Shown: positions 1-6,316 of the stretch, one piece after another
How the letters are laid out: each line of letters opens with the position of its first letter
Numbering within the stretch: the stretch's first letter is position 1
NCBI GenBank assembly: GCA_030679805.1
Contig: JAUXST010000159.1
Coordinates: 1-7,394 of the forward strand
Length of the DNA: 7,394 bases
Source: Reyranella sp.
Lineage (GTDB): Bacteria; Pseudomonadota; Alphaproteobacteria; Reyranellales; Reyranellaceae
Direction of reading: 5' to 3'
Position numbers and translations under genes: made by a program
Notes under the pieces: generated by a model
What the model was told of the DNA's origin: nothing
The model's database searches: none
The model's input: only the letters and a program-made list of their open reading frames with translations

Positions 1-2
1 CT

Positions 3-25
3 CCTCTTCCCCCTTGGGGGAGAGG
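3..25. repeat. GC palindrome, REP-like intergenic element (partial)
   Basis: The left edge has a C-rich arm (3-13) and a G-rich arm (16-25) that pair as CCTCT/AGAGG plus CCCCC/GGGGG, with one bulged T at position 7 or 8 and only TT between the arms. It is followed by a G-rich run reaching position 38. Short palindromes of this type, with C-rich then G-rich arms, are common between genes in high-GC proteobacteria. It may also help end transcription of whatever lies to the left. The element is cut by the window edge, so its full length and copy number are unknown. Confidence 0.4.
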
Positions 26-39
26 TTGGGTTGGGGGCG

Positions 40-69
40 CTGTCAATCTGCGATTGAAATAGTTACAAT
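40..69 (+). promoter_or_regulatory. Weak sigma-70-like promoter candidate for the restriction-modification gene
   Basis: CTGTCA at 40-45 matches four of six bases of the -35 consensus, and TACAAT at 64-69 matches five of six of the -10 consensus, with an 18-base spacer. Transcription would begin near 76, leaving a leader of about 57 bases before the TTG start at 133. This short stretch is more AT-rich than the flanking sequence, as expected of a promoter. The match is modest and could be chance. Confidence 0.25.
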
Positions 70-132
70 ACTCGTGATGCTGGAGAGGCGCGTCGTCAGC
101 TTGCGGGCGAGGGCATAGCTATCGTTTCCACT

Positions 133-3100
133 TTGAATGAAGCTGTCGCGGCTTTTGGCAAAGCCACCAAAGCCAAGCTTTCCAATGTCGCCATCAGTGG
201 TGCGCCCGAGGATCAATTGCGCGGCCCGCTGGAGATTCTGGTCGCCGATTTGGCCTTGGTCGCCGGTCTTCCGGCTGGCGTGGTTGGCGTTGTGGGCGAG
301 ACAAGCCTGGCGGAAGACCGGACGCGGCCGGACTACGCCGTGACCGTCCGCAACGCCCTTGTCGGCTTCATCGAGGTCAAGGCGCCTGGCAAGGGTGCCA
401 ATCCCAAGGCGTTCCGCTACAAGCACGACAAGGGGCAATGGGAGCGGCTGAAGTCGCTACCCAATTTGATCTATACCGACGGCAACAGCTTCGGCCTATG
501 GCGCGACGGCGTGCGCGTTGGCGACATCGTCCGTCTCGAAGGAGACGTCGAAAGTTCCGGCGAGAAGCTTTCCGCCCCTCCGGCATTGCTGACGCTCATC
601 GGCGATTTCCTCGAATGGACTCCGGTGCCACCCAAGAGCCCAAAGCGCCTGGCCGAGATCAGCGCGCGACTTTGCCGCCTGCTGCGCGAGGAAGTCGGCG
701 AGCAATTGCGCAAGGGCAATGCGGGCCTCACCAATCTGGCGCAGGATTGGCGCAGGCTGCTGTTCCCCGAAGCCAACGACGAGAGCTTTGCCGATGGCTA
801 TGCGCAGGCGGTGACTTTCGGTTTGCTGATTGCGCGGGCACGCGACATCCCGCTGGGCAAAGGCATCGATCAGGCGGCCAATGCGCTTCGCAAGTCCAAC
901 TCGCTGATCGGGACTGCCCTGCGTCTCCTGACCGACGATGTCGAGAACCTCAAGGCGCTCGACACGTCGCTGGGCACGATGGCCCGGGTGTTCGACGTCG
1001 TGAACTGGGCGACGCTCAGCAAGGGCGACGAGGACGCCTGGCTGTATTTCTACGAGCATTTCCTCGAGGTCTACGACAACACGCTGCGCAAGCGCACCGG
1101 CTCCTACTACACGCCGCCGGAAGTCGTGAAGGCGATGGTGCGGCTGGTCGACGAGGCGCTGCGGGGCCCCTTGTTCAAGAGGCTGGACGGTCTGGCGGCA
1201 GGCGATGTGACCATTGCCGATCCCGCCGTGGGGACGGGTACTTTCCTGCTGGGCGTGCTCCGCAAGATCGCGCAGACGGTAGGCGACGATCTGGGGCCCG
1301 GCAGCGTGCCCGGCGCGTTGACGAATGCGGCGGAGCGTCTGATCGGCTTCGAGTTGCAGTTCGGGCCCTTCGCCGTGGCCCAGCTCAGGCTGTTGGCCGA
1401 ATACGCGGACTTGATGAAGGAGGCGGGCGCAAAGGGTACGCCGCCGACGGCCAAGCTCTTCATCACTGATACGCTGGGCAACCCCTTCGTCGAGGACGAA
1501 TACATTCCCGCAATCATGCAGCCGGTGGCGCAATCGCGACGGGCCGCGAACCAGATCAAGAAGACCGACAAGATCACGGTGGTGATCGGCAATCCACCCT
1601 ACAAGGAGAAGGCGGAGGGACGCGGCGGCTGGATCGAGCAAGGCTCGGCCGGGCGCGAGGCGCCGATGGAGCGCTGGCGCCCTCCGGCCGATTGGCGGGT
1701 AGGCGCCCACGCCAAGCATCTCAAGAACCTCTACGTCTATTTCTGGCGCTGGGCGACCCTCAAGGTCTTTGGCGCGGGTTGGGTAGATGCCACGGGCCTG
1801 CCCGACAGCGACGAGGAAGGCATCGTCTGCTTCATCACGGTTGCCGGGTTTCTCAACGGCCCGGGCTTCCAGAAGATGCGGGCGGACCTGAGGGCGAGCT
1901 GCTCGGACATCTGGATCATCGATTGCTCGCCCGAGGGCCATCAACCGGAAGTCGCAACGCGCGTCTTCCAGGGAGTCCAGCAGCCCGTCTGCATCGTGCT
2001 GGCGGCCCGGCGGAAGGGCAAGAAGGCCGATGCGCCGGCGCACGTGCATTTCCGTGCGCTACCCGAGGGACGGCGCGAAGAGAAGTTCGAGGCGCTAGCG
2101 AAGATTGCGCTAAGTGGACAAGGCTGGCTTGACGGCTCCAGTGACTGGCGCGGATCGTTCTTCCCCGAGGCGACCGGCCAGTGGGCTGGCTTTCCGACGC
2201 TCAAGAGGCTGTTTGACTACAACGGTTCAGGCGCGATGCCGGGGCGGACTTGGGTGATTGCACCAGACCGGGAGTCTCTGGCGCAACGCTGGACGCGGTT
2301 GATCGGAGAGACCAATGCCATTGAGAAGGAGCGGCTGTTTCATCCACACGAAGGAGGCGACAAGACTAGCTTGAAGCGCGCCTCGAAAGGGCTGCCCGGG
2401 CATGAGTTCCGTGCGGTACCTGCGGCTAATGACACCGCAGCGGTCATATCGCCGACGCGATACGCGTTTCGGTCCTTCGACCGTCAATGGATCATTCCGG
2501 ACAATCGACTGATCAACCGACCAAACCCTAAGTTATGGGAAATATTCTCGGGAAGTCAGATATATCTGACGGCGCTTGAGCGAGCGGCGCCAACTAACGG
2601 GCCTGCGATCAGTTTTTCGGGCGTCGTTCCTGACCATGACCACTACAAGGGTTCCTTTAACGGTCGCGCATTTCCTCTCTGGGCCGATGGCGGCGCTACC
2701 CAATCCAATATCGACGCCACCGTTCTTACCCATCTCGCGGAAACCTACGGCGACGATGTTGCGCCGTCTGATCTCGTAGCCTATCTCGCGGCGATAATGG
2801 CGCACCCGGCATTCACCAACCGATTCGCCAACGACCTCAAGCAGCCGGGGCTGCGCGTGCCCGTAACCGCGGACGCCGGTCTTTTCACGCAAGCCGTAGC
2901 ACTGGGGCGCGAGGTTATCTGGCTGCACACTTACGGCGAACGCTTCGACGACACGGCTGCAGGTCGCCCCAGGCAGGCGCCACGCCTCGATAAGACTCAT
3001 GCGCCCACGATCCCTGTCGGCGGTGCCATTCCGGGTGCTCCCGAGCCTCTGCCTACCAGCATCGACTATGATCCGGCCAAGCGCCGCCTAACCGTGGGCA

Positions 3101-3450
3101 AGGGCCACATCGACAACGTGATGCCCGAGATCTGGGCCTACGAGGTTTCGGGCAAGCCGATTGTCCGACAATGGTTCAGCTACCGACGACGTGATCGGAC
3201 GAGGCCAGCCATGGGTGATCGCCGGCCGCCGTCTCCGCTCGACGGTGTCCAGCCCGATCATTGGCTCGGCGAGTACACGACGGACCTGATGAACCTTCTT
3301 CACGTGCTGGGTCGGCTGGTGCTGCTGGAGCCGCGTCAGGCCGGATTGCTGGAGCAAGTTCTGGATAAGCCGCTTCTGAATGTTGCCGAACTTGGCCTCG
3401 CGGCCAACAATGAGGGCCAAGCGAAGAAGGACGACAATGGCCCAGCTTAG
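133..3450 (+). CDS. Single-chain restriction-modification enzyme: PD-(D/E)xK nuclease, N6-adenine DNA methyltransferase and specificity domain (type ISP/IIG-like)
   Basis: This 1105-residue protein should both methylate adenine at a target site and cut unmodified DNA. Visible parts in order: an N-terminal nuclease domain (about 1-130) with D67 in RPDYAV followed by E81-x-K83 in GFIEVKAPG, the PD-(D/E)xK pattern; a mostly helical linker (about 170-320); RTGSYYTPPEVV at 321-332, typical just before the methyltransferase fold; the SAM-binding motif DPAVGTGTF at 363-371; catalytic NPPY at 487-490; and a long C-terminal region (about 600-1105) that should hold target recognition and resembles the type ISP C-terminal domain. 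Classical type ISP enzymes (about 1500-1600 residues) carry an SF2 helicase between nuclease and methylase. No Walker A or DExx box is visible here, so the layout is closer to type IIG enzymes such as MmeI. The start is TTG at 133; no in-frame ATG or GTG lies between the upstream stop (55-57) and this TTG, and the next in-frame ATG is far inside. GAGGGC at 109-114 is a poor, distant ribosome site. Family assignment is confident; the exact subtype is inferred. Confidence 0.9.
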   Translation: MNEAVAAFGKATKAKLSNVAISGAPEDQLRGPLEILVADLALVAGLPAGVVGVVGETSLAEDRTRPDYAVTVRNALVGFIEVKAPGKGANPKAFRYKHDKGQWERLKSLPNLIYTDGNSFGLWRDGVRVGDIVRLEGDVESSGEKLSAPPALLTLIGDFLEWTPVPPKSPKRLAEISARLCRLLREEVGEQLRKGNAGLTNLAQDWRRLLFPEANDESFADGYAQAVTFGLLIARARDIPLGKGIDQAANALRKSNSLIGTALRLLTDDVENLKALDTSLGTMARVFDVVNWATLSKGDEDAWLYFYEHFLEVYDNTLRKRTGSYYTPPEVVKAMVRLVDEALRGPLFKRLDGLAAGDVTIADPAVGTGTFLLGVLRKIAQTVGDDLGPGSVPGALTNAAERLIGFELQFGPFAVAQLRLLAEYADLMKEAGAKGTPPTAKLFITDTLGNPFVEDEYIPAIMQPVAQSRRAANQIKKTDKITVVIGNPPYKEKAEGRGGWIEQGSAGREAPMERWRPPADWRVGAHAKHLKNLYVYFWRWATLKVFGAGWVDATGLPDSDEEGIVCFITVAGFLNGPGFQKMRADLRASCSDIWIIDCSPEGHQPEVATRVFQGVQQPVCIVLAARRKGKKADAPAHVHFRALPEGRREEKFEALAKIALSGQGWLDGSSDWRGSFFPEATGQWAGFPTLKRLFDYNGSGAMPGRTWVIAPDRESLAQRWTRLIGETNAIEKERLFHPHEGGDKTSLKRASKGLPGHEFRAVPAANDTAAVISPTRYAFRSFDRQWIIPDNRLINRPNPKLWEIFSGSQIYLTALERAAPTNGPAISFSGVVPDHDHYKGSFNGRAFPLWADGGATQSNIDATVLTHLAETYGDDVAPSDLVAYLAAIMAHPAFTNRFANDLKQPGLRVPVTADAGLFTQAVALGREVIWLHTYGERFDDTAAGRPRQAPRLDKTHAPTIPVGGAIPGAPEPLPTSIDYDPAKRRLTVGKGHIDNVMPEIWAYEVSGKPIVRQWFSYRRRDRTRPAMGDRRPPSPLDGVQPDHWLGEYTTDLMNLLHVLGRLVLLEPRQAGLLEQVLDKPLLNVAELGLAANNEGQAKKDDNGPA
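3424..3430 (+). promoter_or_regulatory. Ribosome binding site deciding the start of the 80-residue gene
   Basis: AAGAAGG sits six bases before ATG at 3437, inside the last codons of the restriction-modification gene. It favours this start over in-frame ATGs at 3380 and 3410, which would add a basic, low-quality N-terminal extension, and over ATG at 3452, which has no comparable purine run at the right distance. Confidence 0.65.
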
Positions 3451-3679
3451 AATGTTTGCCGACCAGGAACCGCCGCCGGTTTCCGCGACGGCCGATGTGG
3501 ACCGCGTCCGCCGCAAGCTGGCTGCCTTCCTGGCCGAGGCCCGCGGCGCCGGGGCGCACGGCCTGCCGGCCGACCGCCGCCGGCTGATCGAAACCGTGGT
3601 GCCGCAGATGACACGCTGGCTGCCCGAGGAAGAAGCCGAGCGCACGCGGCAGGCTTTCGGGCAGGTGCTGTTGGCCTGA
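3437..3679 (+). CDS. Small uncharacterised protein co-translated with the restriction-modification enzyme
   Basis: An 80-residue soluble protein of unknown function. It begins MAQLRMFADQ, has a proline-rich stretch (11-14), then a probable amphipathic helix rich in Arg and Ala (about 20-37), and ends with a conserved-looking PQMTRWLPEEEAE segment (56-68) and a final helix. No signal peptide, membrane segment, metal-binding cluster or recognisable DNA-binding motif is visible. The start overlaps the end of the large enzyme gene by 14 bases in another frame and has a good ribosome site, so the two are almost certainly one transcription unit. From memory, similar small proteins with a short hydrophobic start and a 'PQMT.WLPE.EA' segment occur in other alphaproteobacteria, some near DNA methylases; this was not checked here. 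A role as a subunit, inhibitor or modulator of the enzyme is inference from position only. Confidence 0.75.
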   Translation: MAQLRMFADQEPPPVSATADVDRVRRKLAAFLAEARGAGAHGLPADRRRLIETVVPQMTRWLPEEEAERTRQAFGQVLLA

Positions 3680-3765
3680 AGGCGCCGGCCGGCAGCCGCC
3701 CGCAGACGCCTGCGTTTCGCGAATGCCGGTCGCGACGTCGAATCGGTCGTCGCCCGCCGCCGTGT

Positions 3766-3789
3766 CCGCCCGCCCCGATCCGCGGGCGG
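3766..3789. terminator. GC-rich hairpin downstream of the defence unit, possible terminator
   Basis: CCGCCCGC at 3766-3773 pairs perfectly with GCGGGCGG at 3782-3789 around an 8-base loop. It lies 86 bases after the stop of the 80-residue gene. No T-run follows on either strand, so it is not a canonical intrinsic terminator; it could pause polymerase, protect the 3' end or act with Rho. A second, weaker stem (CGCAG 3701-3705 with CTGCG 3710-3714, then TTT) lies closer to the stop codon. Confidence 0.3.
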
Positions 3790-4085
3790 TGCATGGCAGA
3801 TCTGCGTGAATAAAGTTGCAGGATAAACAGGATTCAGGCTATGTTTCCACTAAGCTGTCGCGTGGACTGCGCCGGCCTTTTCCCTATCGGCACGACCTCC
3901 TGCGGCACGCCCGCGGGTCGCCCTTGTGGCTTGGTGTAGCCGCCGCGGCTCCTCAGTCGCGGACAGTCCCAACAACGACCCCGTCTCAACCGCACGCCGA
4001 TAACGACGTCGGAACAGACACTTAACGACACCCTGAAAACGGAGTGCAACGGGGCTTCGACGCGCGCAGAAAGCGCGAGGGGCGT

Positions 4086-4109
4086 AAAAGCCCGACAGAC
4101 AAGGCTTTT
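4086..4109. terminator. Terminator-like hairpin, copy 1 (AAAAGCC / GGCTTTT)
   Basis: AAAAGCC at 4086-4092 pairs with GGCTTTT at 4103-4109 across a 10-base loop. Because A's begin one arm and T's end the other, it can work in both directions between the convergent genes. The stem is only 7 pairs with 3 G-C pairs, so it is weak for an intrinsic terminator. The same AAGCCC (4088-4093) can instead pair with GGGCTT at 4052-4057, enclosing a CGCGC/GCGCG stem at 4061-4077. Confidence 0.35.
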
Positions 4110-4174
4110 CTCCGGTTCGCGGACACCGTTCCGGACAACACGCGTTACATTTGGGCGTCCGGAATTGTCGGGCG

Positions 4175-4197
4175 AAAAGCCCGTCGTTGCTGGCTTT
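4175..4197. terminator. Terminator-like hairpin, copy 2, downstream of the WD40 gene
   Basis: AAAGCC at 4176-4181 pairs with GGCTTT at 4192-4197 across a 10-base loop, the same layout as the hairpin at 4086-4109; both begin with AAAAGCCCG. It lies about 70 bases past the WD40 stop codon on the minus strand and would be the first candidate terminator for that operon. An alternative and stronger small hairpin, CGGGC (4169-4173) with GCCCG (4179-4183) around GAAAA, uses the same left arm. Confidence 0.4.
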
Positions 4198-4265
4198 CCG
4201 GCGTGCGGAGAGCTGCAATTCACCCGAAGACTTTTGGGGGGACTTTGCCGGGTCCTGGCGTGTCC

Positions 4266-5327
4266 CTACCGATGCAGGTCGACGACCAAAAGATCGCCGC
4301 GCTCGTTGCCGACAGCCAACCCGAAACCGTCGGGCGACCAGGCGAGGCAGGTGATAGCCGAGCCGTCGGCCATCTTCAGCACCACCGAGCGCTTGGCCTT
4401 GATGTCGCCGAGCTGCAGTTCGCCGGAATCGTAGCCGCCGGCCACGAACTCGGCGGTGGGGTGGGCGGCCACGACGCTCAACAGGCCCGCGCCTTCCTCG
4501 CCGAACTGCAGCGGCGGCTTGCCCTCCGGTCCCTTGCCGGAGAAGGGCCAGGCGGTGAACACGGGCTGCGAGGAGGTGTAGAGGAAGCGCGCGTCGGCGG
4601 TCCACGACAGCGACTTCACCTTGGCGGGGTAGCCCTGCATGCGCATGTCGGTGGCCTGCGCCATCCGCCAGACGTGGATGTCGTTCTCCTGGGTGCCGGT
4701 AGCGATGAACTTGCCGTCGGTGCTCCAGCGCAGCGCCACGTGGCTGCCTCGCCAGGCGAAGCGGCGCGGCGGCGGCGCCGCCTGGCCCTGGGTGATGTGG
4801 CCGAGGCTCCACACCGTGACGCCGCCGTAGTGGGCGCAGGCGATGCGGCTGCCGTCCTTGCTGAAGTCGAGGTCGGCCACCGTGCTCTGGTGCGGGCCGA
4901 ACTCGCGGACCTCGCCGGCCTTGGTGACGACGATCGCGGTCTTGCCGACCGAGGCGGCGATGGCGCCGGTGGTGCGGTGCGCGGCGAGGTGTTCGATCCA
5001 CTTGCCCTTCTGGTTGAAGAGTTCGGTGGCGGTGCCGTCGGCGCCAATGCGCAGGAGGCGGCCGTCGTCGCCGCCGCTCACGAAGCCGTCGCCGACCGGG
5101 TCGGCCACCAGGGCAAGCACCACGCCGCCATGAACGGGCGGCGGCGCGTCGGGAGCGGCTGCCGTGATGTCGGCGGGCAGGCGGCGCACCGAGCCATCGC
5201 CCAAGGCGAAAGCCACCGTCGTGCCATCGCGGTTAAAAGCGCAGGCGGCGACCGGGGCGTCGGCCGCGATGGAGCGGGCCGGCGGCAGGGTCTGGCGCCA
5301 GGCCGGGTTGGCGAGATCGATCTTCAC
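4266..5327 (-). CDS. WD40-repeat beta-propeller protein
   Basis: A 353-residue protein made almost wholly of degenerate WD40 units. Repeating blocks of a hydrophobic 'A-F/W-S/N-x-DG' strand, a second 'VAFA/FIATG/FVAGG' strand and a 'D/G-x-V/L-x-V/L-W' strand can be followed near residues 27-50, 69-94, 110-139, 149-174, 195-221, 236-262, 283-307 and 324-350, enough for a seven- or eight-bladed propeller. Clear W-ending units are TVWSL (about 171-175) and IHVWR (about 217-221). There is no signal peptide or membrane segment, so it is probably a cytoplasmic protein-binding scaffold. The start is GTG at 5327, one base after the TAG of the GTPase gene, implying coupled translation. The partner is unknown; involvement with the neighbouring metallochaperone is inference from linkage. 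It ends with TAG at 4268-4266. Confidence 0.88.
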   Translation of the reverse strand: MKIDLANPAWRQTLPPARSIAADAPVAACAFNRDGTTVAFALGDGSVRRLPADITAAAPDAPPPVHGGVVLALVADPVGDGFVSGGDDGRLLRIGADGTATELFNQKGKWIEHLAAHRTTGAIAASVGKTAIVVTKAGEVREFGPHQSTVADLDFSKDGSRIACAHYGGVTVWSLGHITQGQAAPPPRRFAWRGSHVALRWSTDGKFIATGTQENDIHVWRMAQATDMRMQGYPAKVKSLSWTADARFLYTSSQPVFTAWPFSGKGPEGKPPLQFGEEGAGLLSVVAAHPTAEFVAGGYDSGELQLGDIKAKRSVVLKMADGSAITCLAWSPDGFGLAVGNERGDLLVVDLHR

Positions 5328-5328
5328 G

Positions 5329-6309
5329 CTATTGCTTCAGGCAGTCTTCGAAGCCGCGCTTCAGGTTGTCGCCATCGAGGTTGCGGCCGATGAAGACCAG
5401 CTTGCTCGAGCGCTTCTCGCCCTCTTTCCACGGCGAGCCCCAGTCGCTGTCCATCATCATGTGGACGCCCTGGTAGACGTAGCGCCGGGGCGCGCCGTCG
5501 ATGGCGAGGATGCCCTTGCTGCGGAAGATGTCGCCGCCGCGCAGCTGAAGGAGCGCGCCCATCCATTTCTGGAATCGCTCGGGATCGACCGGCCGGTCCG
5601 AGGTGATGGACTGGCTCTTCACCTCTTCCTCGTGGTCGTGATCGTGGCCGTGGGTGAGGAAGTCGGGCTCGAATTCGAGGATGCGCTTCAAGTCAAACGC
5701 GCCCTTGTCGAGGATGACGGCGAGGTCGATCTGGCTCTTCTCAGTCTTGTGGATGCGGGCGTAGGGGTTGATCGCCGCGATCTTGCCTTCGACCTTCGCC
5801 AGTTCGTCCGGGCTCACCAGATCGGTCTTGTTGAGCAGGATCACGTCGGCGAAGGCCACCTGCTCCTCGGCCTCGGAGCCCTGTTCGAGCTGGCCGAGGA
5901 AGTGCTTGGCGTCGACCACCGTCACGATGGCGTCGAGCTTGGTGCGGGCCTTCACATCGTCGTCGGTGAAGAAGGTCTGGGCCACCGGGCCGGGGTCGGC
6001 CAGGCCCGTGGTCTCGACCAAAATGCCGTCGAACTTGTCCTTGCGCTTCATCAGGCCTTCGATGATGCGGATCAGGTCGCCGCGCACGGTGCAGCAGATG
6101 CAGCCGTTGTTCATCTCGAAGACTTCCTCGTCGGCGTTGACCACGAGGTCGTTGTCGACGCCGAGCTCGCCGAATTCGTTCACGATGACGGCGTATTTCT
6201 TGCCGTGCTGCTCGCTCAGGATGCGGTTCAGCAGCGTGGTCTTGCCGGCGCCGAGATAGCCGGTCAGCACGGTGACGGGCACTTGTGCCGATAATGGAGT
6301 GGGGGCCAT
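5329..6309 (-). CDS. COG0523 (CobW/zinc-chaperone family) GTPase
   Basis: A 326-residue G3E-class P-loop GTPase. Visible motifs: Walker A GYLGAGKTT (17-25); NEFGE (44-48); the metal-binding GCICC (69-73) with C70-x-C72-C73 that defines the family; ETTG (99-102); the guanine-specificity motif NKTD (160-163); a His-rich loop HGHDHDHEEE (220-229); and a CobW C-terminal domain (about 235-326) with GDIFRSKG and KLVFIGRNLD. Family members use GTP hydrolysis to deliver a metal, often Zn(II) and in some cases cobalt, to client proteins in the cytoplasm. Being next to ubiquinone and WD40 genes rather than cobalamin genes, a zinc-type role is more likely than cobalamin synthesis, but the metal cannot be read from sequence. 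ATG at 6309 has GAGGA seven bases upstream. No clear Zur-type operator is visible in the 65-base gap upstream. Confidence 0.95.
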   Translation of the reverse strand: MAPTPLSAQVPVTVLTGYLGAGKTTLLNRILSEQHGKKYAVIVNEFGELGVDNDLVVNADEEVFEMNNGCICCTVRGDLIRIIEGLMKRKDKFDGILVETTGLADPGPVAQTFFTDDDVKARTKLDAIVTVVDAKHFLGQLEQGSEAEEQVAFADVILLNKTDLVSPDELAKVEGKIAAINPYARIHKTEKSQIDLAVILDKGAFDLKRILEFEPDFLTHGHDHDHEEEVKSQSITSDRPVDPERFQKWMGALLQLRGGDIFRSKGILAIDGAPRRYVYQGVHMMMDSDWGSPWKEGEKRSSKLVFIGRNLDGDNLKRGFEDCLKQ

Positions 6310-6316
6310 GGGTGGA

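Larger units (their letters stand above)
3680..4265. other. Intergenic region between convergent genes, no supported gene
   Basis: These 586 bases separate the stop of the plus-strand defence unit from the stop of the minus-strand WD40 gene. The first part (to about 3805) is very GC-rich with a strong hairpin at 3766-3789. A short AT-richer stretch (about 3806-3850) follows, then sequence with several small inverted repeats (about 4050-4200). Open frames cross it on both strands, but their products are Arg/Pro/Ser/Cys-rich with no recognisable family and no good ribosome site, as expected from GC-rich noncoding DNA. I see no tRNA-like fold, transposase remnant, CRISPR repeat or attachment site. 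Confidence 0.6.

Noticed and set aside
43..438. Minus-strand frame of 131 codons at the left end, a possible divergent regulator or antitoxin
   Set aside because: It lies almost wholly antisense to the nuclease domain, and no helix-turn-helix or other fold is apparent.
496..2049. Long open frame (517 codons) on the minus strand, antisense to the restriction-modification gene
   Set aside because: Its product is Arg/His/Leu-rich with no family motif, and the plus-strand frame has unmistakable nuclease and methylase motifs. It is a by-product of high GC.
3380..3436. Longer version of the small protein beginning at ATG 3380
   Set aside because: The extension is basic and repetitive, lies deep in the large gene, and the strong ribosome site points to ATG 3437.
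3816..4025. Plus-strand frame of 69 codons after the defence unit
   Set aside because: It begins at a TTG with no good ribosome site and its product resembles translated noncoding sequence.
3834..4223. Minus-strand frame of 129 codons in the intergenic region
   Set aside because: No ribosome site, no known domain and an Arg/Ser/Pro/Cys-rich composition; it overlaps the hairpin cluster. Similar frames are often annotated in noncoding GC-rich DNA. A real gene cannot be fully excluded.
3680..4265. tRNA, CRISPR array or insertion-sequence remnant in the gene-free stretch
   Set aside because: No T-loop-like GTTCGAATC box in a cloverleaf context, no regularly spaced repeats, and no transposase-like peptide in any frame.
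4044..5393. Open plus-strand frame (449 codons) opposite the WD40 gene
   Set aside because: The minus strand encodes regular WD40 units; the plus-strand product is low-complexity Gly/Ala/Arg/Val with no domain.
5164..6294. Open plus-strand frame (376 codons) across the GTPase gene
   Set aside because: It is antisense to clear Walker A, CxCC and NKTD motifs; its Val/Ala/Asp/His-rich product is a mirror of GC-rich codons.
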